Shown: positions 34,304 to 42,525, counted from the stretch's first letter. The stretch is DNA of 64,000 nt from Pedobacter steynii (GCF_900103665.1 NZ_FNGY01000008.1:186001-250000), one strand, 5' to 3'. Program-made: numbers and translations. Notes: a model not told the origin generated them from the sequence alone.

Positions 34304-35305
34304 ATGATCATGTTGAAAAACCTGCTAAAAGTGTCCTTATTAGCAATTGTATTGATGGCCTCTGCCTGCAAAAAAAAAGAAAACGAAGACCCTAAGGAAT
34401 GGGTTCGTGGATCTGACTTTGAAGGGATCCGCCGGAGTGGGGCAACCAGTTTTGTCATTAACGGAAAAGTATACATTACGGGAGGCTTTGATGGCGAGAA
34501 AAGATTAAATGACTTATGGACCTATAATGAAGAAAAATCAAATTGGATCAGGGTTAAAAACGACAAAGCCGAAGATGTGGTTTTCCCGGGGAAGGCAAGA
34601 AATTATGCCGTTGCTTTTACCGTTAATGGAAAGGCTTACGTTGGATCCGGTTTTGACGGTAAAGATGCGCTTTCCGATTTTTATGAGTATGACCCAGTCC
34701 CGAAAACATGGAAAAAGGTTGCGGCTGACTTTCCTGGGGAAGCCAGATATGGAGGTGTTGCTTTCGCGGCTAACGGTTTGGGAGTTGTGGGTACAGGAAC
34801 AAATAAGGCCGGAGATCTCGTTGATTTTTATACCTATAATCCTCAGACCGATCAATGGAAGAAAGTAAGTAGCCTACCCAGTTCTAAAAGATCAAATGCA
34901 TTTACTTTCACGATTGGAGAAACTGTTTATATTGGTGGCGGCCTTAATAATGGGAGTTATTTGTCTGATTTCTGGAGGTATTCTGTTAAAGAAGATGCCT
35001 GGGTACGGTTAAATGATTTGAATCGTCCTAAAAAGCCATATGAGTATAACCTGAGCCGACAGTTTGCTTCTACATTTGTGATAGGAAATAATGGATACCT
35101 TATTGGGGGAAGCTCCGGTCAGCTTTTAAGCTCCGTGTGGAAATACAGGGCTGATACCGATGATTGGAAACAATACGGAGATTTTAAAGGTGCTGCAAGA
35201 GAAGCTGCTATTGGCTTTTCTATAGGGAATCAGGGATTTATTACAACAGGAAGAAACGGATCAACACTGTTTGATGATACCTGGATATTTACACCCAGTA
35301 AATAA
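34304..35305 (+). CDS. Kelch-repeat beta-propeller lipoprotein
   Basis: A 333-residue lipoprotein with a lipobox (LMASACKKK). About six Kelch repeats follow, each with an aromatic-glycine pair and a W near the end, for example VYITGGFDGEKRLNDLWTY and AYVGSGFDGKDALSDFYEY, predicting a six-bladed beta-propeller exposed in the periplasm or at the surface. The partner is likely the DUF4270 protein encoded 5 bp upstream. ATG 34310 is an alternative start two codons in. Confidence 0.88.
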   Translation: MIMLKNLLKVSLLAIVLMASACKKKENEDPKEWVRGSDFEGIRRSGATSFVINGKVYITGGFDGEKRLNDLWTYNEEKSNWIRVKNDKAEDVVFPGKARNYAVAFTVNGKAYVGSGFDGKDALSDFYEYDPVPKTWKKVAADFPGEARYGGVAFAANGLGVVGTGTNKAGDLVDFYTYNPQTDQWKKVSSLPSSKRSNAFTFTIGETVYIGGGLNNGSYLSDFWRYSVKEDAWVRLNDLNRPKKPYEYNLSRQFASTFVIGNNGYLIGGSSGQLLSSVWKYRADTDDWKQYGDFKGAAREAAIGFSIGNQGFITTGRNGSTLFDDTWIFTPSK

Positions 35306-35310
35306 TTAAT

Positions 35311-35344
35311 GAGGGGCCTGTTTATTAAACAAGCTCCTCTTTTT
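35311..35344. terminator. Shared terminator of Kelch and HxlR genes
   Basis: GAGGGGCCTGTTT (35311-35323) pairs with AAACAAGCTCCTC (35327-35339) through two G-T pairs, followed by five Ts on the plus strand. It overlaps the end of the HxlR gene. Confidence 0.78.
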
Positions 35345-35693
35345 GATATTTGGCCTTATGGTTATTTCCCCACTCCGACATCTTGCTGAGCATGGGTTGC
35401 ATACACAATCCATCTTCAGTAAGCTCGTACTCTACTTTCGGCGGAACCTGAGGATGCACAATCCTGATCAGGATGCCATCTTTTTCCAGTTCCCGGAGTT
35501 GTTGCACGAGCATTCGCTCTGAAACCCCGATGATGGAGTCCCGAAGGTCACTATACCTGACTTTCCCATCCATTAACCTGCAAATGATGGTAGGCTTCCA
35601 GCGGCCACCAATGATGGACAGTGCGTAGGACGTTCCGCACAATTCCCTTAGCCTTTTTTCGTTGATATTGTTTGTGGAACTTTCTTTTCTCAT
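35325..35693 (-). CDS. HxlR-family winged-helix regulator
   Basis: A 122-residue regulator of the HxlR type (dimeric winged helix, often redox or aldehyde responsive). Signatures are ALSIIGGRWKPTIICRLMDG, RYSDLRDSIIGVSERMLVQQLRELE and PPKVEYELTEDG. It is transcribed away from a short-chain dehydrogenase gene over a 94-bp gap, the usual arrangement where the regulator controls the neighbour. A palindrome CTTAC-N6-GTAAG lies just before its start. Confidence 0.9.
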   Translation of the reverse strand: MRKESSTNNINEKRLRELCGTSYALSIIGGRWKPTIICRLMDGKVRYSDLRDSIIGVSERMLVQQLRELEKDGILIRIVHPQVPPKVEYELTEDGLCMQPMLSKMSEWGNNHKAKYQKEELV

Positions 35694-35695
35694 TT

Positions 35696-35711
35696 CTTAC
35701 TTTTTTGTAAG
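35696..35711. promoter_or_regulatory. Candidate HxlR operator CTTAC-N6-GTAAG
   Basis: A 5-bp perfect dyad directly upstream of the HxlR start in the divergent gap with the SDR gene. Position and symmetry suit a dimeric regulator, but the arms are short. Confidence 0.45.
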
Positions 35712-35756
35712 TACCTAACAATTTAATGTGTACCCTTAAATACAAATATCTATATA

Positions 35757-35764
35757 TAATTTTG
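35757..35764 (+). promoter_or_regulatory. -7 box of the SDR gene
   Basis: TAATTTTG matches TAnnTTTG exactly, 23 bp before the SDR start codon. A -33 element is not obvious in the AT-rich sequence before it. Confidence 0.5.
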
Positions 35765-35787
35765 ATAGAAATAAATATCCTTTCAAT

Positions 35788-36528
35788 ATGACAAATTTAA
35801 AAGACAAAGTTGCCCTGGTAACCGGCGGAAGCAGAGGTATCGGTGCGGCGATTGTAAAAAGACTAAGTGCTGAAGGTGCTAAAGTAGCCTTCACTTATGC
35901 CAGTTCTGCAGCAGCCTCGGAAGATCTGGTTAAAGAAATTGAAAATAACGGAGCCCAGGCAATTGCGATTAAAGCAGATAGTGGCAACTATGAAGAAGTG
36001 ACAGCAGCAGTAGATAAAGCAGGAGCACATTTTGGTAAAATAGATATTCTGGTAAACAATGCCGGTGTTGCAGATGGTAAAGCTTTTGAAGCCTATACAC
36101 AGGAAGATTTTGACAGAATGTTTGATGTGAACGTAAAAGGCGTGTTTTTTGCTACGCAGGCAGCCCTGAAGTTTGTCCCTGATGGTGGAAGAATCATCAC
36201 CATAGGCAGCTGTCTGGCTGAAATTGTGACGGTTCCTAATCTTACTTTGTATTCCATGAGTAAATCAGCATTGGTTAGCTTTAACAAAGGACTTGCACGT
36301 GATCTTGGTGATCGAAGAATTACGGCTAACCTCGTAAATCCTGGACCAACAGAAACGGATATGAATCCGGCTACTGGTGCGTCTGCAGATGCAGCAAGGG
36401 AGAGAATGGCGATTAAAGAATATGGAACTGCCGAAGGAATTGCTTCACTGGTTGCATGGGTTGCCGGTGAGGAGTCGAAGTACATGACGGGTACTTCATT
36501 AACGATGGATAGCGGAACAAATATTTAA
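35788..36528 (+). CDS. Short-chain dehydrogenase/reductase
   Basis: A 246-residue classical SDR. The NAD(P)-binding motif TGGSRGIGAAI (residues 11-21), NNAG at about 91 and the catalytic YSMSK with a preceding serine are all present, with the C-terminal MTGTSLTMDSG. Closest in form to 3-oxoacyl-ACP reductase-like enzymes that often act on small carbonyls. The divergent HxlR gene and the -7 box suggest induction by that regulator. A strong terminator follows. Confidence 0.92.
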   Translation: MTNLKDKVALVTGGSRGIGAAIVKRLSAEGAKVAFTYASSAAASEDLVKEIENNGAQAIAIKADSGNYEEVTAAVDKAGAHFGKIDILVNNAGVADGKAFEAYTQEDFDRMFDVNVKGVFFATQAALKFVPDGGRIITIGSCLAEIVTVPNLTLYSMSKSALVSFNKGLARDLGDRRITANLVNPGPTETDMNPATGASADAARERMAIKEYGTAEGIASLVAWVAGEESKYMTGTSLTMDSGTNI

Positions 36529-36535
36529 GTAAACA

Positions 36536-36582
36536 GCGCGTGTTACCGGGAACAATACTCCAGGTAACACGCGCCGTTTTTT
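36536..36582 (+). terminator. Terminator of the SDR gene
   Basis: GCGCGTGTTACC and GGTAACACGCGC form a perfect 12-bp stem with a 15-nt loop, followed by CGTTTTTT. It lies between the convergent SDR and beta-lactamase genes. Confidence 0.92.
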
Positions 36583-37474
36583 ATTTCAACCCTTCTTCAA
36601 AGGCAGCTTTGGCTAGTTCTGCGATGATCTTATCGTTTTCTTTATCATTTTCTTTTGACATCGATACAAAAGTAGAAATGAGCATTTTTTTTCCGTTAGG
36701 AAGCGTCACGATTCCGATATCATTAGATGCTGCAGTAATCCCTTCTTTATTTACTCCGGAATTTCCAGTTTTATGGGCAACAAGTGTTCCCTGAGGTAAT
36801 AACCCCTTGATCTTTCCCGGGCCTGTTACGGTCTCTTCCATAATTTTCATTAAGAAATCTCCGGTTGTCTTTTTAAGTACTTTACCTTCCTGGAATTTTT
36901 TAAGCAGATCGTTGGCCGCTTTTGGCGTAGTCCAGTTGCGAAACTGAACCTGATCGTCTTTGTGCATTTCTTCTTCTGTTCCGACGATGGATATCTCTTT
37001 AATCCCTTGTTTTTTGATGAACTGGTGTGCTTTGCTGGTGCCTCCGATGAGTCTGAATAAAATATCACAACCGTTGTTGTCGCTTTCTGAAACGGTATAT
37101 TTCAGAATCTCCGATAAGGGCACTTCTACATTTCCATTGGGATATTTTTCGCGTAAGGGGCTCCAGGTATCCGGAAGCAAGTCGCTTTTTTTAATAAGGA
37201 CCTTTTGATCGAGCTTAAATTTTCCCTGATCTACCTGATTCAATACGGCCAGGGCCAGGTGAAATTTATAGACACTTTGCATGGGATAGTGCTTATCTCC
37301 GTTAACGGAAACGATGCGCTGATCTGATAGGTACAATACGGATACACCCACATCAGCTTTTTTGCTGTTGATGATGCTGTCCATTTTTATCTGGAGTGCG
37401 TTGGTTTGTGCAAATACTGCTGAGGAAAAAAAGGATGCCGTCAGCGTTAAAAAAATACGGGAATTTCGTTTCAT
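36581..37474 (-). CDS. Class A beta-lactamase, subclass A2 (PER/CfxA/CepA-like)
   Basis: A 297-residue periplasmic serine beta-lactamase with signal peptide ending about residue 22 (VFAQ). Active-site elements are complete: Ser67 and Lys70 in SVYK, SDN at 131-133, the omega-loop glutamate in EEEMHKDDQ and KTG at 235-237. The spacing and the DDQVQFRNWTTP stretch match subclass A2 of Bacteroidota, which includes cephalosporinases and extended-spectrum enzymes. No mobile element is near, so it looks like a resident chromosomal gene. Substrate range cannot be read here. Confidence 0.92.
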   Translation of the reverse strand: MKRNSRIFLTLTASFFSSAVFAQTNALQIKMDSIINSKKADVGVSVLYLSDQRIVSVNGDKHYPMQSVYKFHLALAVLNQVDQGKFKLDQKVLIKKSDLLPDTWSPLREKYPNGNVEVPLSEILKYTVSESDNNGCDILFRLIGGTSKAHQFIKKQGIKEISIVGTEEEMHKDDQVQFRNWTTPKAANDLLKKFQEGKVLKKTTGDFLMKIMEETVTGPGKIKGLLPQGTLVAHKTGNSGVNKEGITAASNDIGIVTLPNGKKMLISTFVSMSKENDKENDKIIAELAKAAFEEGLK

Positions 37475-37639
37475 GTTGTAAATTACGTTTTTCTGTTACG
37501 CTTCCTTTTAACGTATGCAGATTGAAAATATTCTGGGAAGACGAAAATTTAATTGTAACAATTTGAAGCCTGTTTTGTGACCCTGATCATTTCCTGTTCA
37601 GGGGAATTTTGCCTTATTTGCAGGTATTAACAGGTGATT

Positions 37640-38911
37640 ATGAATGTAGGCATTATTGGTCTTGGTGATATGGGTAAAATGTATGCTGTAGGTTTTTCTA
37701 AAGCAGGTTATACCGTTTATGGCTCAGACCTTCCGGAACGAAGGGAAGAACTTAGCGAAGCATTAAATCCTTATGGGATTATCATTTTGCAAGATGGAAA
37801 GGAAGTTTCCCGGATTTGTGACGTGATTTTTTATGCCGTAGAATCGGAAAAGATTGAACAAGTGCTGGCAATGTATGGCAGCTCAACCAAATATGGGGCA
37901 ATTGTAGCCGGGCAGACTTCGGTAAAACATCCGGAGATCGTTGCCTTTGAAAAATACCTGCCTAAGGACATTCATATCATCACCTGCCATTCTTTACACG
38001 GCCCGGGTTTTGATCCTGCAGGTCAGAAAATGATTGTGATTCCACACCGCACCAGCGATGAGGCTTATCAGCGTATGACTGACCTCCTCTCCTGCCTGGG
38101 CTCCGAACTGGTGGAGATGAAAGACTACCGGGATCATGACCGGATTGTTGCGGATACACAGGCTGCGACACATGTGGGTTTTGAAAGTATGGGCACTGCC
38201 TGGGCTTCAGCAGGCTTCTTTCCCTGGGAAAATGCCTCTTACCTGGGCGGTATCGACAATGTGAAGATCCTGACTACCCTTAGGATCTTTAGTTATAAAG
38301 CACATATTTATGCCGGCCTGGCCATTTTAAACCCTTTTGCCCGCCAACAGGTGAAACGTTATGCGCAGTCGGAATCAGAGCTTTTTAAGATGATGATCAT
38401 GGAAGAAGAAAAATCCTTCCGGGAGCGTCTTTATAAGGTCAGGGATTTTGTGTTCCATGAAAGCAGGAAACCTTTACTTCTGGACGATCAGGTGATGCAG
38501 GAGTTCTCCCTTTCTTCAAATCCGGGAGTGCGAAAGGCCAACTCTCACCTGAGCCTGCTCAGCATGGCTGATGCCTGGTATCATTTACAGATCAATCCTT
38601 ATGACAACCTGATTTGCCAGACTCCTCCCTTCCGACTAAGACTAGGGATTGTAGAATACCTTTTTCGAAATGAGGATCTACTGGAAGAATCCATCCATGC
38701 GGCGCTGTTCGACAAGAGTATCCGTGCCGACGATCTTGAGTTTCATTCGGCAGTCCGGGAATGGACTTCTATCATCGGATATGGAGATATGGAGGGGTAT
38801 AAGCAGCATTTTGACCAGACTAAACTGTTTTTCAAAGACAGGCTGGAGCATGGCCGTGAACAGAGCTCAGCGATGATCAAAAGGCTGACAGATCAAACGT
38901 TTCTTTCTTAG
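37640..38911 (+). CDS. Prephenate dehydrogenase of the fungal TYR1 type
   Basis: A 423-residue NAD(P)-dependent enzyme that converts prephenate to 4-hydroxyphenylpyruvate for tyrosine synthesis. The Rossmann motif GIIGLGDMGKMYA begins at residue 4. Along its whole length it follows yeast Tyr1 rather than bacterial TyrA: GQTSVKHPEIVAFEKYLPKD, CHSLHGPGF, ADTQAATHVGFESMGTAWA, SYKAHIYAGLAILNP and NSHLSLLSMADAWY have direct counterparts in the fungal protein as I recall it. ATG 37640 is chosen over the GTG two codons earlier. It is not in an aro operon and ends tail-to-tail with ribB, overlapping 4 bp. Confidence 0.82.
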   Translation: MNVGIIGLGDMGKMYAVGFSKAGYTVYGSDLPERREELSEALNPYGIIILQDGKEVSRICDVIFYAVESEKIEQVLAMYGSSTKYGAIVAGQTSVKHPEIVAFEKYLPKDIHIITCHSLHGPGFDPAGQKMIVIPHRTSDEAYQRMTDLLSCLGSELVEMKDYRDHDRIVADTQAATHVGFESMGTAWASAGFFPWENASYLGGIDNVKILTTLRIFSYKAHIYAGLAILNPFARQQVKRYAQSESELFKMMIMEEEKSFRERLYKVRDFVFHESRKPLLLDDQVMQEFSLSSNPGVRKANSHLSLLSMADAWYHLQINPYDNLICQTPPFRLRLGIVEYLFRNEDLLEESIHAALFDKSIRADDLEFHSAVREWTSIIGYGDMEGYKQHFDQTKLFFKDRLEHGREQSSAMIKRLTDQTFLS

Positions 38912-39528
38912 TTTTCTTTTTTAAGATAGCTGATCAGGTCTTCAATCGAAATGATTTTCAACTGATGTCTGGCTGCGATTTCCATTAAATCAGGTAAGCG
39001 GGCCATTTCTCCATTGTCTTTAAGGATTTCTACAAGGACTCCTGCGGGTTCCATGCCTGCTAAGCGGGCAAGATCGATGGTCGCTTCGGTATGTCCGGGT
39101 CTGGTTAACACCCCGCCATCTTTAGCACGTAGCGGAAAGATATGACCGGGTCTGCCAAGGTCAAAGCCTTTTATTTTAGGATCAATCAGCGATTTAACGG
39201 TTTTGGAGCGGTCGGAGGCCGAAATCCCGGTGGTACAGCCGCTGCCGAGCAAATCAATAGAAACGGTAAAACTGGTTTCATAGGCGGCAGTGTTATCGCT
39301 CACCATTTGGTGGAGATTCAGCTCATCGCACCTTTCTGCAGTTAAGGGGGCGCAAACCAGGCCTTTTCCATGACTCACCATAAAGTTAATTACCTCCGGA
39401 CTTGCATTTTGAGCAGCGGTAATAAAATCTCCCTCATTCTCCCGGTTTTCATCGTCTACTACAATAATTACTTTACCTGCCCTGATCTCTTCAATGGCTT
39501 CGGCAATGCTGTTCAATTTAATCTGCAT
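38908..39528 (-). CDS. ribB: 3,4-dihydroxy-2-butanone-4-phosphate synthase
   Basis: A 206-residue enzyme of riboflavin synthesis; it turns ribulose 5-phosphate into dihydroxybutanone phosphate and formate. Motifs: DDENRENEGDF (metal and phosphate site), TGISASDRSKT and RPGHIFPLRAKDGGVLTRPGHTEA. It lacks the GTP cyclohydrolase II domain of fused RibBA, so this is the single-domain form. A -7 box lies 31 bp upstream; no FMN riboswitch was recognised in the 100-bp leader. Its stop overlaps that of the convergent prephenate dehydrogenase gene. Confidence 0.93.
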   Translation of the reverse strand: MQIKLNSIAEAIEEIRAGKVIIVVDDENRENEGDFITAAQNASPEVINFMVSHGKGLVCAPLTAERCDELNLHQMVSDNTAAYETSFTVSIDLLGSGCTTGISASDRSKTVKSLIDPKIKGFDLGRPGHIFPLRAKDGGVLTRPGHTEATIDLARLAGMEPAGVLVEILKDNGEMARLPDLMEIAARHQLKIISIEDLISYLKKEN

Positions 39529-39558
39529 GATGCGGTATTGGCTCTAATGTTTAAAACG

Positions 39559-39566
39559 CAAAGGTA
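39559..39566 (-). promoter_or_regulatory. -7 box of ribB
   Basis: On the minus strand TACCTTTG matches TAnnTTTG, 30 bp before the ribB start. Confidence 0.5.
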
Positions 39567-39629
39567 TCCAGGCTGGATTTTCGAATGTTAGGACTAAGAA
39601 GCGCTTTATTGGTACTTTTGATGAAATGA

Positions 39630-40496
39630 TCAGGAAGGCGTACTTGTTTTACGGAATTCAGCGGGTGTTAATCCCTCCTGCTTTTTAAAATGCCTGGAGA
39701 AATAAGAGAAATCTTTAAATCCAAGTTCTGAAGCAATCTGTCCTACGGTCCAATGTCCATGGATCAACATTCTTTTTGCTTCGAGTAAAACCCTTTCCCT
39801 GATCAGTTCCCCGGCTGTTTTACCGGTGATCTTTTTAACGATCTCGTTTAAATGGGCATTGGTCATAAACAGTTGCGCAGAGAAAAAAGACAATTTCGTT
39901 TCTTTTTTATAATGTTCTTCAATCAGCTTTTTGAATTTTTTGAGGCTCAGGACCTGGATGTTATCCGGCCCGGAAATTGCATCACCTGCCATCATTCTCT
40001 GGATCTGGAAGAGCAGTGCCAGCAAGAGGTGTCTGATGATACTGGCCGAACGGTCCTCGCGTCCGGATTCTTTCAGCAGCAGGTTGATGATGCTGGCAAG
40101 CTCTTTACTTTGCTGAGGGATTAAACTCAGCGATGGCTGGGAATAGCTGTTTTCCAAAAATGACAAACCGGAAAGCATTTCAGGATTGGCATGACTGAGG
40201 GAAAGAAACTCTTCTGTAAACATAATGCTATACCCTTTTACGTTTTCCGAATGGCCGAGTTCATGAATCTGACCGGGGGCAATAAAGAATAAAGTATCGG
40301 AATCGAGATCGAAAATATGCTGATCGATCAGGTGTTGCGCATTTCCTTTTTCAATCCACAGCACTTCATAAAAGCTATGTTTATGAGGCCATACCATATC
40401 AGCAGGTTTTCCGATATCTTCAAAGCGATCCATCATGAACTGTCCGGGGAGAGAGAATGGAGCGCTAAAATCGTCGAGATGGTAGCTGATGATCAT
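39630..40496 (-). CDS. AraC-family transcription regulator
   Basis: A 288-residue regulator. The N-terminal cupin domain (about 15-140) has HKHSFYEVLWIEKG and FFIAPGQIHELG, the usual ligand pocket phrases. The C-terminal double helix-turn-helix (about 190-285) shows LIRERVLLEAKRML and IASELGFKDFSYFSRHFKKQEG. It is third in a minus-strand operon after the YiaA-like and ASCH-like genes, with a gap of only 20 bp. Effector and targets unknown. Confidence 0.92.
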   Translation of the reverse strand: MIISYHLDDFSAPFSLPGQFMMDRFEDIGKPADMVWPHKHSFYEVLWIEKGNAQHLIDQHIFDLDSDTLFFIAPGQIHELGHSENVKGYSIMFTEEFLSLSHANPEMLSGLSFLENSYSQPSLSLIPQQSKELASIINLLLKESGREDRSASIIRHLLLALLFQIQRMMAGDAISGPDNIQVLSLKKFKKLIEEHYKKETKLSFFSAQLFMTNAHLNEIVKKITGKTAGELIRERVLLEAKRMLIHGHWTVGQIASELGFKDFSYFSRHFKKQEGLTPAEFRKTSTPS

Positions 40497-40516
40497 GACC
40501 TGTACTTGTTATCTGT

Positions 40517-41014
40517 TTAATACTTCATTGCCGTCCAATGGATGAGCTTGCCACTGAAATCGCCGCTAAAATAAGACAATAATTCTTCCGCAGAAGGAAA
40601 ACCATCATTTATAGCGAGCTTATTGAGTTGCTCATCATCCAGCGGATTACCATCTACGCTAACGGTATAACTTTCCTCTGCAGACTGTCTGATTTCAATT
40701 TTCTGAATACCAATGCAATGAAGCATTGGGGCGAACTGAAATTCGTCGCTGGTGTCTTTATAGATCACCATAGCGATTTCTGTACCCGGATGCCAGAAAC
40801 CATCAGGATCTTTTCTGATGGTATGGAATTTTGGTTCAAGAAATTCGGTATAGGTATCTCCGTCCCAGTTCCTGTCGAACTTCTGGATATGTCGTTCCTG
40901 ATATCTGTAGTGCTCATTGTCCAGATGTGAAGAAAGGGCCATGAGGCCCTTCCAGATCTTTTCAATGAAGTAATTCGGCTGATCATTAATGACCGTTCCA
41001 AATGATAATTTCAT
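40517..41014 (-). CDS. ASCH/PUA-like domain protein of unknown function
   Basis: A 165-residue soluble protein. The central KFHTIRKD followed by a strand-rich stretch (GTEIAMVIY, HCIGIQKIEI) and the ending LNKLAINDGFPSAEELLSYF are the pattern of small ASCH-type (PUA superfamily) proteins, which may bind RNA or nucleotides. An N-terminal extension of about 60 residues precedes this core. It lies 23 bp after the YiaA-like gene and 20 bp before the AraC gene, in one operon. No activity can be assigned. Confidence 0.65.
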   Translation of the reverse strand: MKLSFGTVINDQPNYFIEKIWKGLMALSSHLDNEHYRYQERHIQKFDRNWDGDTYTEFLEPKFHTIRKDPDGFWHPGTEIAMVIYKDTSDEFQFAPMLHCIGIQKIEIRQSAEESYTVSVDGNPLDDEQLNKLAINDGFPSAEELLSYFSGDFSGKLIHWTAMKY

Positions 41015-41037
41015 TCTTTAATGTTGTTATTCGTAGC

Positions 41038-41460
41038 TTAATTGTCTTCGTTACGGCCGATGTGACTACCACCACCATCTGGTTTATTGTCCCTTGTGTT
41101 TTTCTGCACTGCGATAGCGCCAAACATAGCGAGGAGGAAAGCAAAGGCATAAAATCCTTTTTCACTTGGCAATAATGTCGCATTCCAAAGTCCAATGGTC
41201 AATAAGACAATAGACAAAAGTGTGGCAAACCAGCTTAATCCATAATAGATGTCTGTTACAGGAATTCCTTCCAATCTATCCCTTACACTTTTTTGAACGG
41301 ATACTACGGCAAACAGACCAAACATCATGATGGTGAAATAATATCCTTTTTCATTGAGTTGCATTTCTGCTCTCGCTAAACCGACGAAATAGCCGATCAT
41401 ACCCGCGCCAAGGGCGATCCAGGATACAGCGACGAAAGCGTTAGATGTTTTTTGATTCAT
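41038..41460 (-). CDS. yiaA: YiaA-like inner membrane protein
   Basis: A 140-residue protein with two copies of the two-helix YiaA/B module, four membrane segments in all. The repeated phrases are AEMQLNEKGYYFTIMMFGLF with SVQKSVRD, and TLLPSEKGFYAFAFLLAMFG with AVQKNTRD. Overall it follows E. coli YiaA closely, including GIP.T.IYY. Function of YiaA is not defined beyond an envelope or surface-sensing link. First gene of the operon with the ASCH-like and AraC genes; an inverted repeat at 41486-41517 sits before it. Confidence 0.88.
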   Translation of the reverse strand: MNQKTSNAFVAVSWIALGAGMIGYFVGLARAEMQLNEKGYYFTIMMFGLFAVVSVQKSVRDRLEGIPVTDIYYGLSWFATLLSIVLLTIGLWNATLLPSEKGFYAFAFLLAMFGAIAVQKNTRDNKPDGGGSHIGRNEDN

Positions 41461-41485
41461 AGTTTGTGTTTTTGTAACTGTAATT

Positions 41486-41517
41486 ATAATGAATAATCAG
41501 ATATAATTATTCATTAT
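41486..41517. promoter_or_regulatory. 12-bp palindrome in a divergent promoter region
   Basis: ATAATGAATAAT (41486-41497) is the exact reverse complement of ATTATTCATTAT (41506-41517), with an 8-bp spacer. It lies 26 bp upstream of the YiaA-like gene and between it and the outer-membrane protein gene. The AraC protein at the end of the operon is one possible ligand. Confidence 0.6.
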
Positions 41518-41612
41518 GCAAAATATATTTACGGTAATAATTAAGGTACAATAGGCAAAATACTTGGATTGCAGCATCTGAGCAGAATAAATTTTCAAAA
41601 ACAAAACTTATA

Positions 41613-41620
41613 TAGGTTTG
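41613..41620 (+). promoter_or_regulatory. -7 box of the outer-membrane protein gene
   Basis: TAGGTTTG, an exact TAnnTTTG match, lies 28 bp before the ATG at 41648. Confidence 0.55.
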
Positions 41621-41647
41621 TTAAAGAAATACATTTAAACATATCTT

Positions 41648-42229
41648 ATGAAAAAATTATTCTTAACAGCGAGTCTATGTGCCGGACTTTTATTTGGAGC
41701 AAAAGCACAAATACAAAAAGGCAATGTATTTGTAGGTGCCTCCCTTTCAGATATCAGTTTTGGTCTGGATAAACCCAATACATTCAGTTTCAATGTCAAT
41801 CCTAAAGCAGCCTGGTTTGTACAGGACGGGCTTGCAATTGGTGGTGAAGTCGATTTTGGTTTGACTACTCAAAAGGGTGGCGGAACAGGTATCAACTATG
41901 GCATCGGTGCTTTGGGTAGATACTTTGGCGCAACAGGAGCAAATGAAGTGGTGAAAAACTCAAGATTCTTTGGTGAGGCGACTGTGGGTATTAATGGGAT
42001 TAATCCTGCTGGTCCTGTTGGAAATACCAATGGACTAGGTTTTAGTTTTGGTCCGGGTTTTACGTATTTTGTAACCCCATCTATCGGATTGGAAGGATTG
42101 CTAAAGTACAACGGTGTTGTTGGATTTGGCAGCAGTGCTTATGCTCATAAATTAACACTTGGTGTTGGTTTTAGCATCTATCTTCCCGGAAAAGGTACCG
42201 CCAGAAAAGTACAAAAAGATATGAACTAA
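41648..42229 (+). CDS. Outer membrane beta-barrel protein
   Basis: A 193-residue exported protein with signal peptide ending about residue 20 (GAKAQ). The mature part alternates polar and hydrophobic residues with many glycines and ends in a strand (LTLGVGFSIYLPG), predicting an eight-strand barrel of the OmpA/OmpX-like kind common in Bacteroidota. The short charged tail TARKVQKDMN is atypical for a barrel end. It has its own -7 box and terminator, so it is a single gene. Confidence 0.82.
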   Translation: MKKLFLTASLCAGLLFGAKAQIQKGNVFVGASLSDISFGLDKPNTFSFNVNPKAAWFVQDGLAIGGEVDFGLTTQKGGGTGINYGIGALGRYFGATGANEVVKNSRFFGEATVGINGINPAGPVGNTNGLGFSFGPGFTYFVTPSIGLEGLLKYNGVVGFGSSAYAHKLTLGVGFSIYLPGKGTARKVQKDMN

Positions 42230-42256
42230 CGTATACTATCTTTTTTATTGCCGTAT

Positions 42257-42301
42257 ACAAGGGGCAGGCGCTTTCAAAAGAAAGCTTTGCCCCTTTTGTT
42301 T
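42257..42301 (+). terminator. Terminator of the outer-membrane protein gene
   Basis: ACAAGGGGCAGGCGCTTTC and GAAAGCTTTGCCCCTTTTGT form a long, slightly bulged stem with a 4-nt AAAA loop, flanked by Ts. Confidence 0.8.
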
Positions 42302-42440
42302 TGAATCTCATTTTATGCTCTTTTTTGTGATGCTGCCACCCTCCTTTTTTATGAGCGTATGTATTTTGTCCGACTGCAGCACGTCAGGCCTTCCTTAAAG
42401 TATACCGGCTTCGCCGATAATCCGATTCCTAATCCCCCAA

Positions 42441-42461
42441 ATTGTAGCATAATTCTACAAT
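42441..42461. promoter_or_regulatory. Palindromic operator ATTGTAG-N7-CTACAAT
   Basis: A 7-bp perfect dyad with a 7-bp spacer. Its CTACA arm ends 129 bp before the PepSY-like start. The paralogous gene has TGTAG-N7-CTACA with the CTACA arm also exactly 129 bp before its start, although the sequence around it has diverged. Confidence 0.65.
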
Positions 42462-42525
42462 AAAAATATACCTCTTAATTATTAACTATCTAAAAATCAG
42501 CTATGTGCCAAAAATGGATTTTTGC

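Noticed and set aside
36581..37474. Beta-lactamase as part of a mobile resistance element
   Set aside because: No transposase, integrase, terminal repeats or change in composition around it; neighbours are ordinary chromosomal genes.
39529..39629. FMN riboswitch before ribB
   Set aside because: The 100-bp leader lacks the conserved RFN blocks and is too short; a simple -7 promoter box explains the region.
41569..41772. Open frame overlapping the outer-membrane protein gene start
   Set aside because: It overlaps the signal peptide of a much better gene in another frame and contains that gene's -7 box.
42301..42440. Possible gene fragments on the minus strand before the first PepSY-like gene
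   Set aside because: Two short frames exist, but neither shows a recognisable motif or convincing codon pattern over more than about 25 codons.
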